A stretch of 64,000 nt of DNA from Fen-1258 sp964441505. GTDB taxonomy: Bacteria > Bacteroidota > Ignavibacteria > Ignavibacteriales > Melioribacteraceae. The stretch is from the NCBI GenBank assembly GCA_964441505.1, contig CAYTUV010000011.1, positions 1 to 64,000 of the forward strand, written 5' to 3'. The notes below the pieces were generated by a model. It did no database searches, was not told the DNA's origin, and saw nothing but the letters and a program-made list of their open reading frames with translations. Each line of letters starts with the position of its first letter. Positions within the stretch are counted from its first letter, which is position 1. Positions 17,925 to 26,777 of the stretch are shown here, in pieces. A program made the position numbers and the translations under genes.

Positions 17925-18368
17925 ATGAAAGTAATATTAAGAAGAAATTTTGATCAGCTTGGAAAAGTTGGAGACGTTGCTAACGTAAAAGATGGGTATG
18001 CAAGAAATTATTTGATCCCACGTCAAATTGCATATCAGGCAACTAAAGGAAATATATTAGCTCTTGAAGAAGAAAAGAAACAAATTCTTAAGAAAGAAGC
18101 TAAAGAATTGGACGTCGCCCAGAAACTGGCTGCCGAAATAGAAAAAGTTTCTATCACTATTCCTGTTAAGGTTGGTGAAGAAGATAAAATTTTCGGTACT
18201 GTTACCAGTCAGATGATCGCTGATTCAATGAAAGAAAAAGGTTACGATATTGACAAGAGAAAAATCGAGATCACTGAACCAATAAAAGCTCTTGGCATCT
18301 ACAGCGTAACAATTAAAGTCCACCCCAGCGTTTCTGCTGTTGTAAAAACTTGGGTTGTAAGAGAATAG
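17925..18368 (+). CDS. rplI: 50S ribosomal protein L9
   Basis: The 147-residue protein shows the L9 N-domain MKVILRRNFDQLGKVGDVAN with KDGYARNYLIPR, then the long connecting helix (ALEEEKKQILKKEAKELD) and the C-domain (FGTVTSQMIADSMKEKGYDI). It binds 23S rRNA near the L1 stalk. The gene ends the rpsF-ssb-rpsR-rplI unit. No clear intrinsic terminator follows; instead a 145-bp repeat lies just downstream. Confidence 0.95.
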   Translation: MKVILRRNFDQLGKVGDVANVKDGYARNYLIPRQIAYQATKGNILALEEEKKQILKKEAKELDVAQKLAAEIEKVSITIPVKVGEEDKIFGTVTSQMIADSMKEKGYDIDKRKIEITEPIKALGIYSVTIKVHPSVSAVVKTWVVRE

Positions 18369-18384
18369 ATTCATTTTGTTTTTA

Positions 18385-18529
18385 TGAGGTTGTCTCAAAA
18401 ATAAATATTTCTTAGTGTTTCTTGGAGTCTTGGTGTCTTTGTGGTTATTAAGAAATTAGTTTTTCGCTTAAAACCAAATATTGCCACAAAGTTACAAAGT
18501 TATCACAAAGAACTTTTAAGCCTGCCTCA
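18385..18529. repeat. Inverted repeat with TGAGG ends between rplI and secD
   Basis: The element begins TGAGGTTGTCTCA (18385) and ends with cctgcctca (to 18529), whose reverse complement is TGAGGCAGG. Inside, cttagtgtttcttggagtct and tggtgtctttgtgg (18410-18444) face ccacaaagttacaaag and tatcacaaag (18484-18510). It shares the 'cttagtg / tctttgtgg' core with the repeat at 14179-14315 but has different ends. It fills most of the 214-nt gap before secD and has no coding capacity. Confidence 0.65.
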
Positions 18530-18582
18530 TTATTTATGGTATTATAATTAGACTATTTCTATCACTAAAATTACAGACCAGA

Positions 18583-20493
18583 ATGAAAGAGCTAAGATTC
18601 AGAATTATAATGATCGTCGGTGCCGTTCTATTCTGCCTTTACCTCCTATATCCAACTTATCAAGATTCAAGAAATAACAAAGAAGTCGATTCTAAGTTAG
18701 TTTCTATTGAGGCAAAGATTAAAAAGAGCAACCCGTCAATCAGTGCCGCAGAATTAAAAGATAAACGTTCATCCGTAAGAGATAGTATTCTTGTTAATAC
18801 ACCTGAATACAAATCTGCAAGAGAAAAAAGAATAAAGCTTGGTCTTGATCTTCAGGGCGGAATGTACCTGGTTATGGAAGTTAACTCCGCTAAGCTGCTT
18901 GAAAAATTAGCTAAGGAACCTGATGAACAATTCAATCAAATTTTAAAACAGGCCGAAGCTGATGCGAAGAACTCGGATGAAAACGTTGTAACGATTCTTC
19001 TGCGTAGGATGAAAGCAAAAGGTATCCGGATGAGCAGATATTTTGGTTCGATCCGTGAAGATGATAATGCAATTGCCGCAAAATTGGAACAGCAGGAATC
19101 TGATGCCGTTACAAGAGCAATCGAAATCATAAGCAATAGAGTTAACCAATACGGCGTATCAGAACCGGAAATTCAGAAACAAGGCTCTCGCAGAATTATT
19201 GTTCAGCTGCCGGGTATTGCAAGAGAAGAAGAAGCTAAAAAATTGTTGCAGGGTCAGGCCCTACTTGAATTCAAGATGGTCAAAGAAGCCAGTTTCGCTA
19301 TACCTGTAATGGAAAAAATTGACGCTGCGCTTGCAGGTCTTAATAAAATTGACTCAGCCGCTTCCAAAAAAGCTGTAGTCGCAAAAACAGACACAACACA
19401 AAAAGATAAAAAGCTTACAGATGAAGAATTTGCTAAAGAGCATCCTTTCTTTATGCTTGCAAGACTGATTGATCCGCAAGGAAGAATAGCCGATGCATTC
19501 GTCAAAGAGAGCGATGTCAATAGAATCAAAGGAATGCTCGAAAATTCAGAAGTTAAAAAAGTTATGCCCGACAATATTGAATTCCTATTTGACGCAAAAC
19601 CTGAAATAGGCAGCGACGGTATAAAATATTTCAGAATGTATATGGTAAATAAAGTAGCGGAATTGACCGGCGGAGTTGTTGTTGACGCTCAGGCTAATAT
19701 CGACCCTACTACATCGGCTCCAGAAGTTACTATGCAGATGAATAGCGAAGGTGCACGCGAGTGGGCAAGAATCACCGGTGCTAACGTTCGTAAAAGATGT
19801 GCAGTTATTCTGGATAACCAGGTTTATACAGCTCCTACAATAGAAGGCAAAATACCAAGCGGCAGTTCAAGAATTACAGGCTCCGCTAATATGGAAGAAG
19901 CAAAACTTCTTGAGATTGTCTTAAAAGCCGGCGCCCTCCCCGCTCCAATCGAAATCCTTGAACAGAGAGTAGTTGGTCCGTCACTCGGCCAGGACTCAAT
20001 TAGTCGAGGATTTAATTCCGCGTGGATTGGCTACTTACTTGTAGCAATCTTTATGATCTTCTATTATAAGACAGCGGGTTCATTTGCAGATCTTGGAGTG
20101 ATAATGACGGTTCTGTTAACGATGGGAGTTCTGGCTGCTTTTCAAGCAACATTAACCTTGCCCGGTATTGCCGGTGTTGTTCTTTCCATGGGTATGGCTG
20201 TTGATGCTAACGTTCTTATTTATGAAAGAATCCGGGAAGAACTTAAAACGGGTAAAACATATAAAGCAGCTGTTGACGCTGGTTTTAAAATTTCACTTTC
20301 AGCAATCATAGATTCTAACATCGTTACACTGCTGACCGGTATCATTCTTTATCAGTTTGGAAGCGGTCCGGTTCAAGGTTTTGCATTAACTCTTATAATA
20401 GGTATAGTAACAAGTTTATTCAGTCAATTGGTTTTAGTGAGACTTATTTTCGATTTCATGATTACCAAAGGCTATAAAATTAATGTCGGTTAA
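18583..20493 (+). CDS. secD: Protein translocase subunit SecD
   Basis: SecD, with SecF, uses the proton gradient to help pull proteins through SecYEG. The 636-residue protein has an N-terminal membrane helix (residues about 5-23), the GLDLQGGMYLVMEVN motif near 87, a large periplasmic P1 domain, and five further helices after about residue 475, including MAVDANVLIYERIREEL, the conserved SecD segment. The periplasmic part contains a Lys/Asp/Ala-rich insertion (around 250-285), longer than in E. coli. secF follows after 18 nt. Confidence 0.96.
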   Translation: MKELRFRIIMIVGAVLFCLYLLYPTYQDSRNNKEVDSKLVSIEAKIKKSNPSISAAELKDKRSSVRDSILVNTPEYKSAREKRIKLGLDLQGGMYLVMEVNSAKLLEKLAKEPDEQFNQILKQAEADAKNSDENVVTILLRRMKAKGIRMSRYFGSIREDDNAIAAKLEQQESDAVTRAIEIISNRVNQYGVSEPEIQKQGSRRIIVQLPGIAREEEAKKLLQGQALLEFKMVKEASFAIPVMEKIDAALAGLNKIDSAASKKAVVAKTDTTQKDKKLTDEEFAKEHPFFMLARLIDPQGRIADAFVKESDVNRIKGMLENSEVKKVMPDNIEFLFDAKPEIGSDGIKYFRMYMVNKVAELTGGVVVDAQANIDPTTSAPEVTMQMNSEGAREWARITGANVRKRCAVILDNQVYTAPTIEGKIPSGSSRITGSANMEEAKLLEIVLKAGALPAPIEILEQRVVGPSLGQDSISRGFNSAWIGYLLVAIFMIFYYKTAGSFADLGVIMTVLLTMGVLAAFQATLTLPGIAGVVLSMGMAVDANVLIYERIREELKTGKTYKAAVDAGFKISLSAIIDSNIVTLLTGIILYQFGSGPVQGFALTLIIGIVTSLFSQLVLVRLIFDFMITKGYKINVG

Positions 20494-20511
20494 TATTAGG
20501 AGAAAAATTAG

Positions 20512-21651
20512 ATGAGACTTTTTGCAAATATAAATATCGACTTCATGGGTAAGCGCTCGATATTCTTCCTCATCTCGGGAGTTATAATTCTTTTAGGTAT
20601 GATTAATATCCTTGTTAGAGGATTATCTTTTGGAATTGACTTTAAGGGTGGATCCGAGATTGCTCTCCAATTTCAGAAACCGATAGACATTTCTTTCGTG
20701 AGACAAGAAGTTAATAAAATTGGTTTGGGCGAAGTAGAAGTAAAAACATTTGGCGGCTCTACAGGAATTCTGTTGAGATCTGAATTACAGGAAATACCGG
20801 CCAACATCTTGCCGCGGGTTAAATCAAGAATTGAAACGATAATCAATGAAAACTATCCCGGAATACAGAAACAAGTATTATCCTCTTCAAGTAAATCCAT
20901 CACTTATGAATTTGCAGATTCTGCCGCTGCAACCAGCATTAGTAATACACTTTTTAAGTACGGATTTCAGACATCGAACGTAAGTGAAGAGCCTAGTAAT
21001 AAAGGAATTGAAGTTCGGTTAGGTATTTCGGATTGGATTAAAGATAATCTAACAGAAAAATTTAAGGACAATCCTTTTATTGTTGAGAAAGAAGATAAAG
21101 TTGGACCGAAAGTTGGTAATGAATTGAAGAGAGATGCGGTTATTGCAATAGCTCTTGCTTTAGTAGTAATTCTAATCTATATCGGTTTCAGATTTAAATT
21201 CTCTTTCGCTATCGGTGCGGTTATTGCTCTTTTCCATGATGTGCTTATTACTCTGAGTGTATTCTCAATCTTATATGGAGTTATCCCGGGTTTAAATCTC
21301 GAGGTAACATTAACGGTTGTTGCGGCGTTCTTAACGCTTATTGGTTATTCCATGAATGATACTGTGGTTGTATTCGATAGAGTGAGAGAATATCTAAAGC
21401 TGCACAAAACTATTCCTCTTCAAGAGAATATGAATCGTGCAATTAATAATACTTTCAGCCGTACAATCATTACCGGTCTTTCAACAATGTTCATGATTAT
21501 TGTACTCATCATACTTGGCGGAGAAATATTGCGCGGATTCGCTTTCGCTCTGTTTGTGGGTATGATTACAGGTACTTACTCTTCTATTTTCGTAGCGAGT
21601 GCTTTCGTATTAGAATACGCAAACAGAACAAAGAGTAAAATTAGTTTCTAA
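20512..21651 (+). CDS. secF: Protein translocase subunit SecF
   Basis: The 379-residue partner of SecD has the GIDFKGGSEIALQF motif near residue 42 and six membrane helices, with GYSMNDTVVVFDRVRE (the conserved SecF motif) around 283-298. An AGGAG ribosome-binding site lies 8 nt before the ATG. It is the last gene of the unit and is followed by an intrinsic terminator at 21669-21718. The periplasmic domain is longer than in E. coli SecF (323 residues), as is usual in this bacterial group. Confidence 0.96.
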   Translation: MRLFANINIDFMGKRSIFFLISGVIILLGMINILVRGLSFGIDFKGGSEIALQFQKPIDISFVRQEVNKIGLGEVEVKTFGGSTGILLRSELQEIPANILPRVKSRIETIINENYPGIQKQVLSSSSKSITYEFADSAAATSISNTLFKYGFQTSNVSEEPSNKGIEVRLGISDWIKDNLTEKFKDNPFIVEKEDKVGPKVGNELKRDAVIAIALALVVILIYIGFRFKFSFAIGAVIALFHDVLITLSVFSILYGVIPGLNLEVTLTVVAAFLTLIGYSMNDTVVVFDRVREYLKLHKTIPLQENMNRAINNTFSRTIITGLSTMFMIIVLIILGGEILRGFAFALFVGMITGTYSSIFVASAFVLEYANRTKSKISF

Positions 21652-21668
21652 CAAATTATTTTTTTTAC

Positions 21669-21718
21669 AATCCCGACGTCAGACTTAGCTTGTCGAAGTC
21701 ACGTCGGGATTTTTTTTA
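21669..21718 (+). terminator. Intrinsic terminator after secF
   Basis: AATCCCGACGT (21669-21679) pairs with ACGTCGGGATT (21701-21711), followed by TTTTTT. The apical part, gacttagcttgtcgaagtc, is itself palindromic (GACTT...AAGTC), so the hairpin is nested and long. This is the clearest terminator in the window. The remaining 180 nt to the CorC gene contain nothing I recognise. Confidence 0.9.
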
Positions 21719-21897
21719 AACCAATTCTGCAGATATCATATCGTTAGTTGTACATTACAAAAATCAGTAGTACAAGAATAAAACTGGTTAAGTAGTTGTC
21801 TATGTACAAAACTTCGTGTAAAAGAAATCGATATAATGTTTACATTCTGAGAAGAATGAAGTGTCTTTCATCTGAATGAAGTTTTGAATACGCATGC

Positions 21898-23169
21898 TTA
21901 CAAGGTTTTAGAGATCAATAGTTTATCAATTCTATTGCCGTCCATATCAACAACTTCGTAAGTGTAATTACCGATTACAAATTTTTCTCCGGTGTCTGGG
22001 ATTTTTTTTATCGAATGGACAATAAATCCTGCCAGAGTAATATAGTTTTCGTCCCCTTCCGGAATCCCAATTGCAATTCTTTCTGCTAGGTCATCAAGCA
22101 GCGTATCGCCATCAACAAGGAAACTTCCGTCAGCTCTTTTAATGATGTTATCTTTCTTAACCTCATCCCTCTTTGTTATATCGCCGATAATATTTTCAAC
22201 AATATCCCTGAGAGTGATAATCCCTTGAAATATGCCATACTCATCAATAACGACAGCATTATAATTCTTATGTTCTTTCAATATTTCAAGAATGTGATAT
22301 GCGGAAAAAGTATCGACCACATATAACGGTTCTTTAATCAAAGACTTAATTTCAGACAGATCGTTAATCTGTTTATAGAAATCCTTAGCAGTAATAACAC
22401 CCTGAACATTATCGAGAGAATTATCAAATACTGGATAGAGAGAGTAGTCATTTTCAAATACTTTCTTTTTAATATTTTCCATTGTGTCATTTATATCAAT
22501 CCAGACCACATCGTTTCTTTGTGTCATAATAGAATTAGCTTTTCTATCACCGAATTTAAAGATTCTTTTAAGAAGTTCGCTCTCCTTTTTCTCTATCGAG
22601 CCGAAAGAAGCGCCTTGTTCAATAAGCATTTTTAATTCCTCTTCGGTAACGGGTGGATTTTCATTCTCCTTAATGCGAAAAAGTTTGATGAATATTTTTG
22701 TGGAGATTGAAAGAAACTGAATTACCGGATACGCGATTTTTGTTAAAATATTAAGCGCCGGCGCAAAAAGGATCGCAATATTTTCCGCATTGTTAAGAGC
22801 GATTGTCTTAGGAACAAGCTCGCCAATTACTAGAGAGAAATAGGTTATCAGTCCAACAATAACAAAGTAGGCTGTTTCTTGTGCAATTGGTTTTAAGAAA
22901 GATATTTGTTCAACATACGGAACTAGGTCTTCCGTTAAAGCAACACCGCCATAAACACCGGAAACAATTCCAATGAGTGTAATTCCAACCTGAATAGCCG
23001 AAAGGAATTTTTCCGGTTCCAGGCTCAACCGAAGGGCGAGTTTGGCGTTTTTACTCCCTTGTTTTGCCTTTTCTTCCAGACGTGCTTTGCGCGAAGTTAC
23101 AATGGCAATCTCGGTCATTGCCAAAAGTCCGTTACAAAATATGAGTGCAATAATTACCGCCACTTCCAT
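21898..23169 (-). CDS. CorC/HlyC-family membrane protein with CBS domains
   Basis: The 423-residue protein opens with a DUF21/CNNM transmembrane domain (residues 1-190: CNGLLAMTEIAIVTSRKARL, IVSGVYGG, VIGELVPKTIAL). It continues with a CBS pair (about 210-335: MTQRNDVVWIDI, YPVFDNSLDNVQGVITAKD, NAVVIDEYGIFQGIITL) and ends in a CorC/HlyC transporter-associated domain (FLVDGDTLLDDLAERI...). Members are implicated in Mg/Co or Na-driven cation efflux; many are still labelled 'hemolysin'. The specific ion here is inferred only. It stands alone, convergent with secF. Confidence 0.9.
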   Translation of the reverse strand: MEVAVIIALIFCNGLLAMTEIAIVTSRKARLEEKAKQGSKNAKLALRLSLEPEKFLSAIQVGITLIGIVSGVYGGVALTEDLVPYVEQISFLKPIAQETAYFVIVGLITYFSLVIGELVPKTIALNNAENIAILFAPALNILTKIAYPVIQFLSISTKIFIKLFRIKENENPPVTEEELKMLIEQGASFGSIEKKESELLKRIFKFGDRKANSIMTQRNDVVWIDINDTMENIKKKVFENDYSLYPVFDNSLDNVQGVITAKDFYKQINDLSEIKSLIKEPLYVVDTFSAYHILEILKEHKNYNAVVIDEYGIFQGIITLRDIVENIIGDITKRDEVKKDNIIKRADGSFLVDGDTLLDDLAERIAIGIPEGDENYITLAGFIVHSIKKIPDTGEKFVIGNYTYEVVDMDGNRIDKLLISKTL

Positions 23170-23272
23170 TAATTACCTATAAATCGTTTTGACCAAATAT
23201 AAAATACAAATTTGGTGCGACAATCATGCTTAACGCTTAACAGAAGCCACCAATAATTTCTAAATAATTAGG

Positions 23273-23303
23273 TTGTTTATATTTTTATTATGATCAATAT
23301 TTG
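23273..23303 (+). promoter_or_regulatory. Bacteroidota-type promoter for the NSS transporter
   Basis: TTG (23273-23275), 20 nt, then AATATTTG (23296-23303) fits the TTG-N20-TAnnTTTG pattern with one mismatch. The predicted start near 23310 leaves about 38 nt before the ATG at 23348. Confidence 0.6.
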
Positions 23304-23347
23304 AGTTGAATTATTTTTTATATATGTCAACATTGAATGGAGTAATA

Positions 23348-24901
23348 ATGTCTGAAGCAAAAGTAAGAGAACAATGGGGCAGTCGGATTGGCTTGGTTTT
23401 AGCGGTGGCTGGAAATGCTGTAGGACTAGGGAATTTTTTAAGATTTCCGGTACAAGCAGCTTCTAACGGCGGCGGTGCTTTCATGATTCCTTATTTTATC
23501 GCTTTTTTAATTGTTGGTATACCATTGATGTGGATTGAATGGGGCATCGGTAGGCATGGCGGAAAGTATGGTCATGGAAGTGCACCCGGCATGTTCGATG
23601 TGCTATGGAAAAACAAAATTGCAAAATATGTTGGTGCATTTGGTATGTTTTCCTCCACTATTATTTTAATTTATTATACCTACGTGCAATCTTGGACTCT
23701 TGGTTATTCTTTCTTCTCTATAACAAAAGCATATTTTGGAACAGAAACTTTTGAATCGTTAAAAACATTTTTGTACAGCTATCAAGGGAAAGAATCCTCG
23801 CAATACTTTGATGGAATCACTATTGCCTACATTTTTATGATTATCACGTTCTTGCTAAACTTTTGGGTTTTATATAGGGGAATTTCTCAAGGAATAGAAA
23901 AACTTGCAAAGATTGCAATGCCTCTTCTTTTCTTATTTGCAATAATCATTGCAATACGTGTTCTTACTTTAGGAACTCCTGACCTCTCACATCCGGAAAA
24001 TTCTGTTGGTGCCGGTTTTGCATTCGTTTGGAATCCGGATTTTGCTTACTTATCGTCTCCAAAGGTTTGGCTTGCTGCTGCAGGACAAATATTTTTCACA
24101 TTATCTGTTGGTATGGGTACAATTCAAGCATATGCAAGTTATTTAAAACCAAAAGATGATATTGCATTAAATGGAATTACAACTGCTGCAACAAACGAAT
24201 TTGCTGAAGTGAGTTTAGGCGGTTCAATTGCTATTCCTTTAGCAGTTGCATTTTTTGGTGTAGCAACCACAACAGCAATGGCAAAAGGTGGAGCTTATGA
24301 TTTAGGATTTGCCTCTATGCCATTAGTATTTGAACAGATCCCACTTGGACAGTTTTTTGGATTCATGTGGTTTGCGCTTTTATTCTTCGCCGGTATTACC
24401 TCTGCAGTTGCGATGGGACAACAATTGATTGCTTTCTTAGAAGATGAATTTGGTTGGGATAGAAAGAAGACTATTGCTGTTTTCGGTTCATTTGTTTTTC
24501 TATCTATCAATTTAGTTGTATTTTATTTGAAACATGGTTTTATGGATGAAATGGATTACTGGGCAGGTACTTTTATGCTTGTTGTATTTGCTTTATCGGA
24601 GACCATTATTTTTATGTGGATATTCGGCGCAGACAAAGCATGGGAAGAGATGAATCTTGGAGGAGATATTCAAATCCCAAGAGTGTTCTATTACATTATG
24701 AAATATATTACTCCAACAGCTCTGTTAATAATTATGCTATGGTGGTTAATTAATGATGCTATTCCGATTCTTTTATTAAAAAATGCCAATCCGAAAAACA
24801 TTCCATATATCTGGGGTGCTAGAGTATTCATGCTTGCTGTTCTTTTAGGATTATTCTACTTAATTCATCTTTCATGGAAAAGAAAAGGAGTTTTAAAATG
24901 A
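23348..24901 (+). CDS. Sodium-dependent amino-acid transporter, NSS (SNF) family
   Basis: The protein has the NSS opening WGSRIGLVLAVAGNAVGLGN followed by LRFP, which forms the Na and substrate site, and about 12 membrane helices over 517 residues. I place the start at ATG 23348: GGAG lies 5 nt upstream and MSEAKVREQWGSR is the usual NSS beginning. A TTG 42 nt upstream is in frame but sits inside the presumed 5' leader. Bacterial relatives carry Met, Ala, Trp, Tyr or Leu. The overlapping MetS-like small subunit favours a MetP-type methionine/alanine importer, but substrate is inferred. Confidence 0.92.
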   Translation: MSEAKVREQWGSRIGLVLAVAGNAVGLGNFLRFPVQAASNGGGAFMIPYFIAFLIVGIPLMWIEWGIGRHGGKYGHGSAPGMFDVLWKNKIAKYVGAFGMFSSTIILIYYTYVQSWTLGYSFFSITKAYFGTETFESLKTFLYSYQGKESSQYFDGITIAYIFMIITFLLNFWVLYRGISQGIEKLAKIAMPLLFLFAIIIAIRVLTLGTPDLSHPENSVGAGFAFVWNPDFAYLSSPKVWLAAAGQIFFTLSVGMGTIQAYASYLKPKDDIALNGITTAATNEFAEVSLGGSIAIPLAVAFFGVATTTAMAKGGAYDLGFASMPLVFEQIPLGQFFGFMWFALLFFAGITSAVAMGQQLIAFLEDEFGWDRKKTIAVFGSFVFLSINLVVFYLKHGFMDEMDYWAGTFMLVVFALSETIIFMWIFGADKAWEEMNLGGDIQIPRVFYYIMKYITPTALLIIMLWWLINDAIPILLLKNANPKNIPYIWGARVFMLAVLLGLFYLIHLSWKRKGVLK

Positions 24902-25011
24902 GTTTGACTACTGAAGGAATTATTTTTCTTGTTTTAGCAAATGGAACAATTTTGTCTCTTCTCTGCGTTTCTTTTTATAAACTACTTCGCAAAAAGGATA
25001 TAAAAAAATAA
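24898..25011 (+). CDS. MetS-like small subunit of the NSS transporter
   Basis: A 37-codon gene whose ATG overlaps the transporter stop (ATGA), behind AAAAGGAG. The product is one membrane helix (GIIFLVLANGTILSLLCVSF) ending in a basic tail (YKLLRKKDIKK). This size, position and topology match the MetS/MaAIMP small subunit that accompanies MetP in Corynebacterium and is common beside NSS transporters in Bacteroidota. It is probably needed for transporter function or stability; that is known for MetPS and inferred here. Confidence 0.8.
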   Translation: MSLTTEGIIFLVLANGTILSLLCVSFYKLLRKKDIKK

Positions 25012-25026
25012 TTAGGATAGGTTCTA

Positions 25027-25062
25027 ATTAAGAGGCTACCCTAATTAACAGCCTCTTAATAT
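25027..25062 (+). terminator. Hairpin after the transporter genes
   Basis: attaagaggct (25027-25037) pairs with agcctcttaat (25050-25060), an 11-bp stem with a 12-nt loop, followed by a short ttt. It lies 15 nt after the MetS-like stop and probably ends that transcript. The remaining 240 nt to nhaA (25063-25307) hold nothing I can identify. Confidence 0.6.
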
Positions 25063-25307
25063 TTCTATCACAGATTCAACCGTAATCGGTTAACTTTGAG
25101 GAAGTACTTTTGTACTGAACAGGGACCACTCGATCAACATTGTAGAGAAGAAATCCGACTGATATCATCATAAGGAAGCCTAGAATCTACCTCAGCAGAT
25201 AGAATCCGATGTTAATCATTGTTTTGCTTTCATTAATCCGATTAATCAAATTTATCGCTTAACTCATTAGTTAGATATTGTAATTATGTTAATTAACTCT
25301 TCGGCTT

Positions 25308-26507
25308 TTATTTTGTTTTAGAGACAAATTTCAGAATAAATAACCCCAGCGTAGCTGATATTGTTGAGGCTACTATAATACTTAATTTAGAAGCATCAAC
25401 AGACTGGATTTCACTAAATGCCAGATTTGTTATAAATATAGACATCGTAAAACCAATTCCTGCTAAGCTAGCAGCGCCGAATATCATTCGCCAGTTTAAA
25501 TCTTCGGGAAGTAATCCAATCCCAATTTTAACAGCAGCATAAGAAAAAATAAAAATGCCTAAAGGTTTCCCTAGAACTAGACCTAAAATAATTCCGAATG
25601 AATTGTTTGTTGTTAAACTTGCAGATATATCATCCGGGAGTAAAATAGCTGTATTCACAAGCGCAAAAAGAGGCAGTATAATAAACGCAACTGGTTTATG
25701 TAATCTCTCCTGCAGTGTGTATGAGATATTGTTTTCACTGTTCTTCCGGAATGGTATGGCAAAAGCTAAAAGTACTCCGGAGATAGTAGCGTGAACACCC
25801 GATTTCAACATCAGATACCACATTACTATTCCCAATAAAAGATAAGGGGTGAGACGATTTATGTTCAATCGATTCATGATCATCATTATTATAAAGACAG
25901 CAAATGAGCCAAGCAGATATGCCATAGAAAGATCATTTGTGTAAAAAAGAGCAATTATTATTATCGCTCCTAAATCATCAATAATTGCAAGCGCGGTTAA
26001 AAATATCTTCAGAGAAAGAGTAATTTTATTGCCGAGAAGAGATAATATGCCCAGGGCAAATGCAATATCAGTTGCCATCGGAATTCCAAATCCTCTTTGA
26101 CTTGGTGTACCGGCATTAAATGAAAAGTGAATTACCGCGGGTATTAACATTCCTCCCAAAGCGGCAATTGCTGGCAAGCTTGCTTTTTTAATTGATGATA
26201 ACTCTCCAATATAAATTTCTCTCTCTATCTCCAAACCTACTAGAAGGAAAAAGATTACCATCAATCCATCATTAATCCAATGCTCGAGGCTGTACTTCAG
26301 CTGGATTTCTGAAAAAGAAAGATCAAGATAGGAACGCCAGATATTTATATAATCCCGCCCAATGGAACTGTTGGCAATAATCATCGATATTACAGTTATA
26401 GCAATAAGCAAATAACCTGAGGATTTTTCACTTTCGGTAAAATCCTTGAATAGATCAAACCTAACATTTCGAATTATTCGGAAATTTTCTTTTAGTATTT
26501 TTTTCAT
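25308..26507 (-). CDS. nhaA: Na+/H+ antiporter NhaA
   Basis: The 399-residue protein is a clear NhaA: HWINDGLMVIFFLLVGLEIE and REIYIGELSS (residues 76-104), PMATDIAFALGILSLLG (143-159, with Asp147), and LAIIDDLGAI at 173-182 whose paired Asp177-Asp178 are the ion-binding residues. A TM10 Lys occurs in VLGKPLGIF. It exports Na+ in exchange for protons. The closest E. coli-type length is 388. It is convergent with the NSS genes. A Na+-coupled NSS importer next to a Na+ exporter suggests an active sodium cycle, but the two are separately transcribed. Confidence 0.95.
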   Translation of the reverse strand: MKKILKENFRIIRNVRFDLFKDFTESEKSSGYLLIAITVISMIIANSSIGRDYINIWRSYLDLSFSEIQLKYSLEHWINDGLMVIFFLLVGLEIEREIYIGELSSIKKASLPAIAALGGMLIPAVIHFSFNAGTPSQRGFGIPMATDIAFALGILSLLGNKITLSLKIFLTALAIIDDLGAIIIIALFYTNDLSMAYLLGSFAVFIIMMIMNRLNINRLTPYLLLGIVMWYLMLKSGVHATISGVLLAFAIPFRKNSENNISYTLQERLHKPVAFIILPLFALVNTAILLPDDISASLTTNNSFGIILGLVLGKPLGIFIFSYAAVKIGIGLLPEDLNWRMIFGAASLAGIGFTMSIFITNLAFSEIQSVDASKLSIIVASTISATLGLFILKFVSKTK

Positions 26508-26777
26508 TTAGTAAAATCAGTCACTGTTTCAATATTTTTCAACAATCTTAACAGAGGAATATTCATTTATAAATCCTATCAGTAGGTTATTGTATATCTC
26601 AGCAAAAATTAGGAATTATGCTTTTTAATTTACGTTTAACTATATTGAAAATAAGGAGAGACTTACTCAAATAAAAATCAAATCGTAACTTAATTCTAGA
26701 GTAGTTTCTTATTTGAATATAAAACGTGATTACAATCTTTAAGAGAAGGTAATTTCATTAATTCAGGAGATTTCATA

